Positions 43,998 to 56,485 of a DNA stretch of 64,000 bases are shown piece by piece. The stretch is from Prinsepia uniflora (Eukaryota; Streptophyta; Magnoliopsida; Rosales; Rosaceae), in the NCBI GenBank assembly GCA_032719365.1, contig CM064873.1, positions 41,517,742 to 41,581,741 of the forward strand, in the 5' to 3' direction. Each line of letters begins with the position of its first letter. The first letter of the stretch is position 1. Made by a program: the position numbers and the translations under genes. The notes below the pieces were generated by a model. It worked only from the letters and a program-made list of their open reading frames with translations. It did not search any database and was not told the DNA's origin.

Positions 43998-46497
43998 TGT
44001 AACGACCCGTCCTAGGAGGGGCCGGGCATGAATCCTGGAAAAGTTTAAAGAATGATTTCAAAAGGTTTTTCATATTCCATCCTTTATATATGATTGTCTC
44101 CTCCGGGGAGGGTCGTTGGCCTGGGTGGATCCCGGAGTAGTCACGGAGCACTGACTGAGTGGAGTCGCCCCCCAGTTGGGTTCCTTACTCTCAGGATGGG
44201 CATGGTTCGTTACCTCCAGGGAGGGTCATTGATCTACCGACATTGACCTGGGTGGACCCTGGAAAGACTTGGGTTTGAGACCCCGGTTAAGAGGCAAACC
44301 TAAACACATTGAGAGACTTCTGGGAGTGAAAGAATCAAGACGGAGCAAAAACTGAAGGGATTGGAGCCCGTTTCGCTCAGGAACCTGAGTTGCGGTTCAG
44401 AGAAGAACCAATTGGAGGGAAAAAATTGAATTCAATTTCTGAGGTTTGTTGATCGAAACCAAGGGCCATTCTAGTCTTCTGGGAGCAAGAGGAAACCAAC
44501 CGCATCGATTTCGAAGGACGACACTCACGAATTGGCCATGAACTGAGCTCCCTGGTTCTGAGAATTTTCGAGCTTGAGGACGACGACTTCCAGGTAACAG
44601 CGAGTTCAATTGTTTGTGCTATTGTGTTCGTATAAGTCCCCTTAAGCTACTGGTGAAATTAATTTGGAAATGGAATCGTGTAGGGTGAGTTCCAGACGTC
44701 GACTTGATCGACTGTTTGAGCTTGAGTTGGGTCGTTCTGGTGTTAGTCGAGGTTAGTCATCAACACAGACCTAAAATTAATGGATTAGAGAAGGTAATAG
44801 GATTGAAAACGAGAAGAATTGATTGAGAATTGAACTTGAACTGGTCGCGGGTAATAGACCCGTTTATCAGTCTATCCGGGTAAGGACGAAGACACTGTAG
44901 CTGGGCGCGTGGCCTTCACGCGCAGCCACTTTGGGCGGCGCGTGACGGCGCGTGCGATGATAACTCTGATCACGGTCAACATGGAATTTGTTCCTTTCAG
45001 TCTAATTAACATATTACCTTTAGGATTCGAGTTGCTCGGGAGTCGTTCGGGATAATTTCGGGAGTCCGGAAGGTTAAGTCTCTAAGTTTAATTTCTCCGA
45101 AAAATTCGGGAAAATTCGGGAAAAATCATACGAGCTATTTGAGGATGTTTGTAACCCTCTTGTACGTTTTTACAGGCCCGGACACTTCCGAAGCTACGGA
45201 GGAGCGCGCGGGATGCGATTGACGCGTCCTAAAACTGTGAGTGGACTTTTTGATTTCTAAACCGGGCATGCATGACTATTTTACTTACTTATCTTATGGT
45301 TTTACGTATGATTTTATGATGGTGATATGATATTTCGGTTTTACGTGTTTTCACGCTTTTCGAGATATTTATCGTATTTCACGCATTTCGAGGTTTCGGT
45401 TTTTGCTTATGCATGAATGATGTTTTGATGACGTATCTGGATATGATTATGCATGTTACAGATTTATGATGTTTTGATTATAATTGTGAAGTGATTTCGG
45501 AAATTGCATGTTTTGGAAATTGCATGTGAATTCGGACCTAAGTCCTACTATGACGTGATATGATTTCGGAATGATGTTGGGAAACGGTTTATGATAAATC
45601 CTGGTTTGATGTGTTTAAGAAAAACGGTTTTGGGTTTAAAGACCCGGTTGATTGTTGGATCCGGTTTTGGGTTTAAAGACCCGGTTTATTGATGACGGGG
45701 GCGGGCCCGAAAATTGGGTTTAAAGACCCAGATTGAGTTTAAAGACTCGTGAGTTTAAAGACTCGGTTATTGTGATACCCAGAGGCCTATTGATCATGTT
45801 TTGAGTTTAAAGACTCGTTGATATCCCGGGAAGGCCTGATTTTGAGTTTAAAGACTCGGATGGATCCAACGGCATAATTGTGATTATTGATTCACTTTTG
45901 ACTTGATTTGTGCAATTGATGTTTCAAAATGACGGTTTCTGGATTCTGGTAATATTAAATTGTTTTACATGAGTTATGACGATTGTCTGTAACGTTTTTC
46001 ATGTGTTTCGGAAAAAGAGTTTTCAATGGTTTAATACGCGATTTTTGAAATATTTGGTTATGCATGCGTGTTACAAAACTGGAGGGCGAACCCGATTTCG
46101 GAAAAACTGTTTTCTGTGAAACTTATGTTTCGGTCCACTCACACTTTGTTGTTTTAAATTCCCTCCAGGTCGTGGTACAAGCGCGGGGGCAAGCGCCGAG
46201 GCGGAGGCAGAGGCATAAAGTTTTCCGTTGCGGAGTAGTTAGTTCACAGAGTAGGATTTGTTTCTTTAACCTGTTTTGTAATATTATGCTCTGTGAAACT
46301 GTGGACTTGACGTCCAGTCGGATGTATTTTTTTAATCTCCCTGGTCTGACAATGGGTGTGATGTAATATTATTTAGTTTTCCAGTCTTTTCGATTCGATT
46401 GTCAGACGGGAGCAGGATGCTTCCCGATTATCGAGGCGATAATCGGGGTGGGTCTTGTCAAGCACTAATCCCGGAGGGATTGGGATGGGTCCTGTCA
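43998..46497 (+). mobile_element. Rearranged plus-strand LTR
   Basis: Starts with 20 bp of LTR terminus, then jumps to text from farther inside an LTR (TTGTCTCCTCCGGGGAGGG at about 44095, normally near the 3' end), then runs through the middle and 3' part: GCGCGTG/CACGCGC 44905-44923, GTGAGTGGAC 45237-45246, TTTAAAG palindromes 45629-45860, GTCCACTCAC 46133-46142, GACGGGAGCAGG. Two LTR-like ends follow in a row: GGGTCTTGTCA at 46460 and GGGTCCTGTCA at 46497. No target duplication found, so at least one rearrangement has occurred. Confidence 0.75.
45629..45860 (+). repeat. TTTAAA-centred palindromic repeats in LTR
   Basis: GGGTTTAAAGACCCGG and GAGTTTAAAGACTCGG units, about seven, as in 680-1040. 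Confidence 0.75.
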
Positions 46498-46892
46498 TTT
46501 GAGGTCAAGTCGAGGGGGCTGGTAGGTGCTAAACGGTTCCTTAGGTCCCTAGGAAGCTGCTGGTTGTGCAGCCGTGACGGGGGAGTAGGTGGTTGGACAG
46601 ATTGTAAAACAGGGGTTTTGGGTGGTTTTGTTTCGATTTAGGGACATTGAGAATTAGGCCGTGATGGAGTGTTTGGAGTAGGGGAATGGCTTGCTGGGTT
46701 GAGGACGAAGAGAATGGAGGAGAGAAGGAGGAAAACGGTGCAGGCACGGCAGAGAACCGGCCACGCCAGTTTGAGTTGCAGAGGCCGGTCTGAACCGGGT
46801 CGATCAGAGGTTGCTGTTGACACTATTCACGCGTGTGGGTTTCAAGCGCAGGGGCTTTCAGACGCGCGTGGGGGGCGCGTGAAGGGTATTTT
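46498..46892 (+). mobile_element. Outer plus-strand LTR, left part
   Basis: Related on the opposite strand to about 54230-54620 of the minus-strand LTR 52806-55427 (shared CCGTGACGGGGGAG, GAACCGG, GGCGCGTG text). It is cut at 46892 by a minus-strand LTR and continues after 50174. Confidence 0.7.
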
Positions 46893-49800
46893 TGACAGGA
46901 CCCGTCCCCGAAGGACAAAGTTAACCGTGTCCGGCCCTGCTCCCGTCTGACAAGTCAACTGAAAGTCCGAAACTACCCTTCAGCACCTGCCAGACAAGGG
47001 ATATTTGCGCCGGTGCCCGCTCATACCTCCACCTCTCAAATAGCCTCGATCATCGCGCCACGACCTGAAGGGTCAATAAAACAGAAAAGGTGTGAGTGGA
47101 CAAAAATGAACCTTTAGAAATACATTTAGCAAAACACATTCTTACCCTCCAGTTTTCACAAACTTGCATGCATATCGTAAAACATGAGTAATAGTATGAA
47201 ATCATTCAAGTATGAACAGTGGACCCATAAAATCAAAACATATTTTCCCATGGTCCATAAAACTCATGTTCACCAAATCAGTTCATGTGATAAAGCATCA
47301 AATCCCGGCTCTCCGGCCAAAACATGTGAACATAACCGTCTGGCCACAAAGACCAAGAACCCGTACTCAATACCAGTACGTCATCACAAACAACATGAAT
47401 CAGCACTAATCACCAGTGCACAATAAATATATCAATCCAATCAATCCGCACTACTCACAAGTGCATAGAATATCACAAATCACATCTGCACTACTCACAA
47501 GTGCACAATCAATCAAACTGCACTACTCACAAGTGCTGCACTACGCGTAGGCCAATATCCAGTCACTCTCTCGGGAACAGACACCTCTGGGCTCAACCCC
47601 CTCGGGCTCAGTCGCCTCTGGGCGAACACATCCCCAAGCTCAGACACCTTCGAGTGGTACATCCAGACTCAGTCTCATCCGAGAAGCTGACTACCATAGG
47701 ATCAACTACCGATCCTACAATCACATCCCCCAAGCTCCGGTCGTCTGGGTAATCCCCCCAAGCTCCAACCGTCTGGGAATATCACAATCACCATGAAAAC
47801 CATCTCGGGAATTACATCCCAAAACATTTCAATCAAATCTTGTCTTTATACAAAGTCAAGATCATCCCCGACTGGGTCTCAAGCCCACAATACCATTTAC
47901 ACGTACTTCTTTAAAATCACCTTTTAAATTAATAAAATAATCCGGAAATCATCATTGACTCACCAACAAAGTCAAAATATCATTTTAGAAATCATTTAAA
48001 CTTCGGGCCTAGCCCAAAACATCATTTGCACGTTCCTCGTAAAATGTGCCCGAAAGACTAATTAAAATAATCATAAATCACAATAAATCATTAATTTCAC
48101 AAATTCACAAGTGACTCCAAATCCGAGTCAAAATCACTATTCACTTGGGTTCTCATGCCCAAAATAACATTATCACACAAATCCATGCGTTGCAACCTCC
48201 GTTGCCATTTTCACGTAAATCCACGAAATCCTTGACTCATTCTCGAGTCAGAACATCATTTTCAATCCATGACTCATAATCCGAGTCCAACCATTATTTT
48301 CAATCAATTTTAATCCCGGACTCATAAACCAAGTCCAAACATCATTTTTACCAAATTTCGTAATTTCTCGAAAATCGTCCAAAAATAATAATATAATAAT
48401 CATAAAACCGAGAAATTACCGGATTGAAACGTCAATCATGCCAAAGCATATAAAATCACATAATAAGGCATTTAAAATCATATATGCATGCATCACGGTT
48501 AGAAAACAAAGTCCACTCACACACACCGTCCAAAACGGTCCGTTTCCGAGCTGCACGTTTTTTCGTAAAATTTGGAAATCACAACTCCTGCCCAAAATCA
48601 TTATAGAGGGTTACTAACATCTCAAAATACATCATATAATTTTCCCCAATTTTTCCGGAATTTAAATACGTATTTAACTCGTAAAACAAAACTTCGGATA
48701 CGCGGAACATTATCGAAACAATATCCGATTTCCTCGAAATCAACGTCAAAATGTTCGTTACACTGAGAGGATCAAAAGTCATGTTGACCTCACCTTGAGA
48801 CTAGGCCGGACGCGCCCCCACGCGCCGCCGTGAGTGGCTGCGCGTGAAACCCACGCGCCAGCTACAGTGTCGTCGTTCATGCCCGTTTGTCTGGTAAACG
48901 GGTCATTTGACCCGCGAACAGGCCCGGTTGGTTCTCTGCCAATTCGACACCAAATTCAACAATTGAACATTCAATTAGTTTCGAATTAAGTTCAATTAGA
49001 GTTCTGTAACATTAATTACATGAAACATTACCTCAATCCTCACGATCAAAGATGAACATTCGAAGAACACCCCGAACACTGTTCATCTTCAAAAGTCATC
49101 CGTTTCAAGCGTTTTCCTTAAATTGATTCATCAAGAAGCTTCAATGGACTAAGAGAAACAGTTTCCCCTCATCAATTGCGTCGTTTGATCACTGAATGAT
49201 CATGACTCAACCTCGACTCAAGCTCTCTGTTTCCAGGCCCGTTTAGAGCCAATTGGGCCTCGATTTCTTCCGTTCTTGACGTGGATCGACTCGTACTGAT
49301 CGCAGGAAGCTAACTCGAGCTTCAATTCCACTCCTCACGGCTCAATTCTTCCAATTCGATTTTCCCCCCAAATTTTCTAAAACCCGAATTCCAATCCCTC
49401 TCACTCTGTCAATCTCTCGTGATTACCCAGTTGAATTCAATCTCAAAAATCTCTCAATTGCTCACTCTCTGGTTCAGAAATGGAAGAGAAATGTAGGTTG
49501 GGAGAAAACTAGTTTGTGGGTAGTACACGGTTGAAGAAAATATGGGAGATTAATGGAAATTAGGATTAATTAATTAATTAAAAACATCATCATGAGGTCT
49601 CCCTAAAAACATGGATCTGGTTTCATGCCTGAATTTAGGGGATGAGTGACACTTGTCACTCATCCAAGTGTGTTCAGTCAATGGGTACTGTTCATATTAA
49701 AATATTATTTTAATCTCGGTTCGTTCGGTTAATCGAGTCTGTTCCCGTGACCATAACTTCGTCGTCGAATCTCCGATTTCGGCATGCCGCCTGTCGTTGG

Positions 49801-50174
49801 ATTCGTATCGACGAGACCTACGTAACGATCCTTGGCCCTCGCCATCGGACCTCCCGATCAAAAAGTCAACATTTGGCCCCAATTAACCAAAATTACCAAA
49901 ATGCCCCTCAACATCCGAACATCATAACTTTCTCCTCGAATGTCGGAATCGAACGTTCCACCTGTCTATGAACTCGTGACGTCCCGGACTACGTCATAGT
50001 CATCGGTCAAACTCCGTTTGACCGCCCGAACTAAAAGTCAACATTTTGCCCACGCTAGGGGCAAAACGGTCATTTTGCACGTTTTGTCCAATTTCACTAA
50101 ACTAATCCCCGATTAGTCATTCTAAACCATAATTAATTAATATTCAATCCCGACACTCGGGACGGGTCATTACA
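46893..50174 (-). mobile_element. Minus-strand solo LTR (3282 bp)
   Basis: Plus-strand edges TGACAGGACCC (46893) and GACGGGTCATTACA (50174). No primer site or polypurine tract at either edge, so it is a solo LTR. Flanks ATTTT (46888-46892) and AGTTT (50175-50179) look like a 5-bp duplication with one mismatch. GTGAGTGGAC lies at 47092-47101, GTCCACTCAC at 48511-48520 and GCGCGTG/CACGCGC at 48840-48858. In place of the usual hairpin cluster it has GCACT...AGTGC repeats. Confidence 0.87.
47400..47535. repeat. GCACT-ACTCACA-AGTGC inverted-repeat array
   Basis: Four copies of a 17-nt unit with 5-bp arms GCACT/AGTGC around ACTCACA (or a variant), spaced about 35-55 bp, inside the minus-strand solo LTR. 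A region of GGGCTC/AAGCTC direct repeats follows at 47560-47780. Confidence 0.75.
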
Positions 50175-51655
50175 AGTTTGGGGAAGTTTCCAACATGACT
50201 TTTAAAGTATTCGATGTAACGAACATTTTGGCGCTGATTTCGAGTCAATCGGACATCGGCTCGATATATTTCGGGCTGTCCGAAGGTTTTAGACGTCGGT
50301 TAAAAATAGTAAAAACTACGGGAAAATTTCGGGGCTTTAGTAGAAACTTAATTAAGTAGTAAGTAACCTCGTTATGGGATGTGAACAGGTTCTGGAAAGT
50401 CGAGGATAGCAGAATAGACCGGAATGGCGTAAGTACTCGCGTATCGAGGCGACGACGGAATGGTCTGTGAGTGGACTTTGCTTTCTAACTCTTGATGCAT
50501 GCATATATGTTTTATGTTTTCTATACTTGATTCTATGATTCGATTTATGATTTTTTATGGTTTATGGTTTTTGCACGTTTTTCGAGAAAATTACGGTAAT
50601 TCACGTTTTACCAGATTTGACGAATATCGTGGTTTGAACCTGATCTTAATGATTTGAAATACGATTTGATTTCAAGGAAAGTAAAAGGATTTGGAAAAGT
50701 GTTTTCGTAGAGGATTTTCGGGCTTGAAGCCCAGTATAAAAGTGGTTTTCAGAAAGGTGATTTCGGGTTTCGGAATCGGAATTCCGGGTGACGATTCTGA
50801 ATTCGATTCGGGACTTGAAGTGGATTTCCGGGTTTGGGTTCGGAATGGTTATTCCGGATGCCGGCTTACGGAGTGATGGTTGCAGACTCGGATCTGGAAA
50901 TGGGATGGATATGATTCAGGTGTGGATATGGATTCGAATTGGTTTTCAAACGGTTTGGATTGGATTTTCTGGATCTGGTTATTGGGTTTAAAGAACCGGA
51001 TATTGTGATTGACGGGCCCAGATTGAGTTTAAAGACTCGGGAGTTTAAAGACTCGGATATATTGATATTTCCCCCGAAGGCCTATTGAGTTTAAAGACTC
51101 GAATTATATTGAGGCCTGGATTGAGTTTAAAGACTCGGGAGTTTAAAGACTCGGATAGATCCAGCAGGTTCATGGATGAGAACGTGGTTTCAAATGTATT
51201 TTGGATTAAACGGAGATGTGATAATGATGGTTTATAAAATGATTTTCGGTGGTTTTGGGCTGAGGCCCGGGATTTGAGAAAAGGAAAAATGTGTTTAATT
51301 TTTCGTACATGGTTATATGACCTGAACTTGATATGCATGCATTGGCTTTTAAAACGGAGGGTATAACTGTATATGTTTTCTGATAACTGTTTTTAAACTT
51401 AAACTTTATTTTTGTCCACTCACAGTCTTTTCGTGTTTTCGATACCCTCCAGGTTGTTGCGGTGCGGGCTGTTGGTCGAGAGAGACGGAGACATCATACG
51501 TACGATCCACAGTAGACTCTGCGCACTCAGGGAAGTTCGGAAGTTTTGGGACGGACGGATCGGAAATCCCTTGTCCAACTTATGTGTCACACGGAGGTTA
51601 GACATCTGTTTGGCTCTCGTGTCATGCGTAAGTTAGACGGGAGCGGGGTTTAACC
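50175..51655 (+). mobile_element. Outer plus-strand LTR, right part
   Basis: Resumes the LTR cut at 46892 (AAGTTTCCAACATGAC). Holds GTGAGTGGAC 50467-50476, TTTAAAG palindromes 50985-51155, GTCCACTCAC 51414-51423, a CCTCCAGGTTG acceptor-like site, and GACGGGAGCGGG near 51637. The terminal GGGTCCTGTCA is missing: the sequence passes into LARD internal DNA within about 51640-51685, so the 3' end was lost by deletion. Confidence 0.75.
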
Positions 51656-52805
51656 CTTAATCTCAGTCACCTAACTTCGATATAATCATCTCCTCCTGAT
51701 GACCCAGAACAAATCCCGGGTCCACCAACCAATACACGATCAATGTACTAGTGGCAACCAAAAACATCTACATCATCAACATCATCTACCATCATCAATC
51801 ATTGTAGAATCTGAGAAGTCACCCCAAAATGACTTCGAAATACTGATTACTGATGCGGAAAACCCGCATTACTCGTGTCACCTCAATCGGAAACCCTCGC
51901 GATTCCGAAATTCAAACAAGATTGGAAACAACATACCCGGACATCAACCATGTGTCCCTTAACCAATTTAACTCTATCTGAGATCCACTCCTGAACCACA
52001 GATAGCGAACATATGCACATCATGACCTTGACTCAGCATCCAACAGAATCAATCGCCCGTACTAATTACTCCGTATCCCAACTCCGGGATTCCATCGACA
52101 AGTACCAACCCTGGTAACCTGTCCAACCGAACTCTAACCTGTCGTAACTCGACTCAACCAATGTCGTCTACCGGGTCGCCCATGACCTTAGTACGACAAC
52201 CAACTAGGTTTAACCAATAAATACACCCTCGACTGCAGAGTGCAGTCCCAACAAAAGCTGACATGACTAGACCGACTAACGAATCCAACTCCGAATAGTC
52301 GTCCAAGTCAAACCACTCGTCAACTCACATTTCCGAACCATACACCCAAGGTAGGGTTCCACGATCACACCTAGAGTTCCACTGAACCCAACTGTAAGTT
52401 ACCAACTGCAGTACAATCCACAAATTGACCGTCCCCGCGGTCTTGACATCGAAAAGACGTCAATCCACTAGGATTCCACGAATCCGAAAGCTAACTGCCA
52501 ACCGCAGTAAGTCCATCTAACTCAACAAACCTGACCATCAGATGGTCACAATTCCCAACCAGTCGTCGGAACCGATCCTACGACATCGTGAAAGATGATC
52601 CCAACTAACCATCTCACGATCAAAATGCTAACGTACGAATACGTTCATCCTTCCATAGGGTCCCACACTGTCATCCCTGACAGAACCATGGCAACCCCGG
52701 CATCAAGTACCGAACCAAGACATTCCACGATTCGATCCTACTAACTATCGTATCGGCACCCCAACATCAGGTTGATCACGAACTGTAGCCCATTGAGATA
52801 TCACA
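51656..52805 (-). mobile_element. LARD internal-region fragment (element E)
   Basis: Related to 33280-34860 and 60205-61256 (shared CCACCAACCAATACACG, ATGACTTCGAAATAC-like text, GGTTCCACGATCACACC). It lies inside a minus-strand 5' LTR starting at 52806. The expected primer site is not recognisable there (ATTGAGATATCACA stands in its place), so the element is defective. No coding sequence. Confidence 0.75.
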
Positions 52806-53299
52806 TGTCAGGACCCGTCCCAAATATCTCCTCGATACCCAGGACGAACCCTGCTCCCGTCTGACAATTACACTCAAAGTACCAAAATAACCTCAACATC
52901 ACTATAAGCATAATTATCAGACGAAGGAGTAAATATAATACAACTGTAAGTCAGAGCATAGTTCTACAAAATGGGCACAAAATCCTACTATGCTAGTCTT
53001 GCAACGGAAGAACGTCAAAAGCTCTATGCCTCGATTTCCGCCTCAACGTTCACCCCAACGCTATCACCACGACCTGGAGGGTAAGTTAAAACCCAAAGTG
53101 TGAGTGGACTGAAAGAAATAAGAGTTTCAAACATGATTTAGATGTAAAACAGTTTAAAGAAAATAATAAGGTTTTACCCTCCGTTTTAAAATATGCATGC
53201 CCAACTAAGTATCAGAAAACCACAACATAAAACAGTTTAGCAAGATCACATCATAAAACCAAATCTAGAAATATCCAAGTCTGATCAAACCTGCTGGGT

Positions 53300-53470
53300 C
53301 TATCCGAGTCTTTAAACTCAACCAGGCCTCAAATGTAATCCGAATCTTTAAACTCCCGAGTCTTTAAACTCAATAGGCCTACGGGGGTAATATCGTAAAT
53401 ATCCGAGTCTTTAAACTCCCGAGTCTTTAAACTCAATCCGGGCCCGTCCCCCATCAATCAGAATCCGGGT
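53300..53470 (-). repeat. TTTAAA-centred palindromic repeats in LTR
   Basis: Plus strand CCGAGTCTTTAAACTC units, about six, the reverse complement of the block at 680-1040. Confidence 0.75.
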
Positions 53471-54266
53471 CCTTAAACCCAATATCCAGATCCAGCAAAT
53501 CCAATCCAAAACCACTTTAACAATCAATTCTAAATCCACATCCAAACTCGAATCCGAAATCCTCGGTTCGAAGCCCTTCCGGCGTTCAGAACCGTCATTC
53601 CGAACCCAAATCCGGAAATCCACCTTTTCCGACTTTAAAACCAAATTTCGATTTTCAAAATCCGATTTCAAAACCAAAACCTTGATTTCCAAAATCATAC
53701 TTCATAATCCACTTATAACCATCTTTTTCTCGAAACTTTGATTTCCAAAACCAAAACAATTCTAGAGTGAAAACAGGAAACTTAACATCCAAAATCAAAA
53801 TCCAGCTTTTCTCGAAAAACGTGCAAAATCCCGAAAATATCTCGAAAAACGTGCAAACATATCAACCACATATAATCACCATCAATAAGCATAAAAACCA
53901 TATTAAAATCATAAAACATAAAAAAAACAGTTAGGCATGCTCGTAAGGAAAGAAAGAGTCCACTCACGAATCGTAAAATGTCAATCGCGCTCCGTGCGCT
54001 CCTCGACCGTCTCATGCGTCTCCCGTCCTGTCAATAGGCACCAAATAGGGTCACAATTACATTAAATATACTAACCCTAACGTCCCCAATTTTTCGGGAA
54101 TTTATTCATAATTTAACCTTAAACCCTAAACCGTCCGGATTCCCGAACTATCCCGTAACCTCGTCCGATTAACCCGAAAATTACACTAATGAATTCCTTA
54201 GAACATTTAGAACCAAAACCATGTTGGAAGTTTGGCCGGAATCCTCCCCACGCGCCCCCACGCGCC

Positions 54267-54332
54267 GCCCAAAGTGGCTGCGCGTGGGCCTCACGCGCTG
54301 CCCAAAGTGGCTGCGCGTGGGCCTCACGCGCC
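54267..54332 (-). repeat. 33-bp direct duplication of GCGCGTG/CACGCGC hairpin
   Basis: Hairpins 54280-54298 and 54313-54331, each GCGCGTG-GGCCT-CACGCGC, lie in two exact 33-bp copies. Other LTRs have this hairpin once. Confidence 0.85.
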
Positions 54333-55903
54333 TGCTACAATGCTTCTTCTTCCTCGAGTCACCCGGTTCAACTGTGTTGAACCGGCGTGACCGGTTCTCT
54401 GTAATTCCTCCACCATTTCAGTCCCTTTCAATCCCAATAGCCTCGTCTAGTCCCTGGCAATCAAACCCCGTCCTAAAATCGAAGAATTACGGCCTAAAAT
54501 CCCTCGACTTCGTCCTCGAAAAACATGGCCCGTAAGCCCTGTTTCGGTTGCCGGCCACCCAGGTCCTCCCCCGTCACGGCGACCATCCTAGACGACTCCT
54601 AGGACCTCCCTGAACCTCACTTCACTCATCAATTACCTCGGCTCTAGCCCAAAGTCCACGATTATTGAAAACAATAAAAACGGGAAAACAGGGGATTCGG
54701 GGTATACTTTTGATTCCTCCTCCGCCGTCTGCACCGCCGCGTGCCCGATGCTCGTTGAGTCCCCTGCAATCACCTGAGCCTCCTATTGCCTTGGTTTGAG
54801 CCACCGCACGGCACAACCACCGCCACAGTCCCACGGCTCCTCTATTTTCTCCAAAACTCAACCGTCCACCGCCGTGTCTCCGTGCACGATTTCCACTCCA
54901 AAACCCGATCACCAAACTCCTCTCTTCTCTCTTTCACTCTCACAACCCACCAGAGTCTCACACACACCCTGAATCGATCACCCACTCTCAAACTCTTCCT
55001 CTCTGTTTTCTGTTTCTCACCGCCAAATACACGGGATCAATTGGACGATTTGTAGCCGTCTGTATAAAAGACACACCCAGAACCCTCTAATTCTCCCCCA
55101 CGTGTCCACTTCTCCATGGTCTTCAGTGCAAAATATCCAATCCCACTCAAGACAAGTGGCCTTATCTGATTGGGCTTAAGGGGAAAAAGACCAAATTGCC
55201 CCTAGTATTAAAAATTACCTTTTTACCCTCACACTTTCCAGACCCGTAACTATTTCGTCCGACGTCCGATGACAGCGTGCCGCCTGTCGTTGTACTCAGG
55301 ACGTCGAGACCGGTCCTCGGTCTACGTGACAATCACAAGTCCACTAAAAAGTCAACATTTTCCTCAATTTGTCAAAATTACGGTAACGCCCTCAATCTTC
55401 CGAACGTCATAACTTTTTCTCCGATTGTGACACGACCCATCCCAATCCCCCCGGGATTACAATGGAATGTGACGTGCTCCCGTCTGACAAGAGGCGTCAG
55501 ACAAGGGATAACCAATTGCCTTTGCCCAAACGGGCTTCCAGAGTGCGTAAGGATCGATGGAGGAGGTGTGCGATGCTCAAGTCTCTGCTGCAGTCGCATC
55601 CGGAATCAACCTGAAGGGCATTGAAAACAAAAGCTGTGAGTGGACGAAAAATAAACAAGTCTGTTTAAAACATTTATAAGACATTTATGCCCCCCAGTAA
55701 AACCATATGCATGCGCCAAAAACCAATGATCACACATTTATTTAGAAATAACCATTAGAGCCTTAGCCCGGGAACCAAAGCATAGTTTCAATTTTCAAAA
55801 GTCAATCCAAGAGTTATTTCATAAATCCAGTAATATGAATCATAAGGCATATAATATAAACCATAACCATAATTTTAGCCACTGCACTATACACTCCAAT
55901 CCG

Positions 55904-56090
55904 ACATCCCTGATGTCTGATGTCCCTGACGTCAATAAGGTCACAATCACAAGGCTACGCGTGCCACTCGGGTCTCAATTTCCGAGTTCAATCCCCGAAC
56001 CCTGTTTGGGTACAGCATCCCCGATGCTTAGCGTCATAGACGCTGGACGTACTAGACGTCCGTGACCTCTCCGGGGTACCTCATCCGGAG
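55904..56090 (-). promoter_or_regulatory. Hairpin cluster in LARD D 3' LTR
   Basis: GACATC-CCT-GATGTC, AGCATC-CCC-GATGCT, AGCGTC-ATA-GACGCT, GGACGT-ACTAG-ACGTCC and CTCCGG/CCGGAG in inverted order relative to the Tekay LTR, as expected on the minus strand. Confidence 0.75.
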
Positions 56091-56362
56091 GAGACAGTAT
56101 CATATGGAAGGATCTATACAGTGCAGTACTAAATACATTTTATCGATATCCACATGCAAAACATATAGGTATACATAGGTAAAATCCGAACCGATCGTTA
56201 CATTTCATCAAACGAGTCTCATGCCCAAATACCGTGAAACGTGCCATAACCGAAATATCATCAAAACCATTTATTGATTCCAGCATGTGAACATATATAA
56301 AATGTAAACCAGAAAACATTTATTCAATTCCATTTTAGGGTCCCCGACCCGCAATCGTATGT

Positions 56363-56485
56363 AGAAATCAACTGGGCCCCTGGCCCGATTTCACAAGTTA
56401 ACTGGGCCCCTGGCCCGATCCACATGTTAACTGGGCCCCTGGCCCGATTTCATAGTTCAACTGGGCCCCTGGCCCGATTTTACAT
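56363..56485 (-). repeat. GGGCCC minisatellite in LARD D 3' LTR (4 units)
   Basis: Units AACTGGGCCCCTGGCCCGAT with spacers. The 5' LTR has three at 62190-62275. Confidence 0.88.

Larger units (their letters stand above)
52806..55427 (-). mobile_element. Minus-strand LTR of LARD E, interrupted by LARD D
   Basis: Left edge TGTCAGGACCCGTCCC at 52806. Contains GACAATTACACTC, GTGAGTGGAC 53100-53109, TTTAAAC palindromes 53300-53470, GTCCACTCAC 53958-53967 and a duplicated GCGCGTG/CACGCGC hairpin. At 55427 another LTR begins, and the rest of this LTR would lie beyond the window. Confidence 0.8.

Noticed and set aside
54189..55055. Ser/Pro/Leu-rich frames as host exons
   Set aside because: They lie within a minus-strand LTR with LTR motifs on both sides, and no family similarity is recognised.
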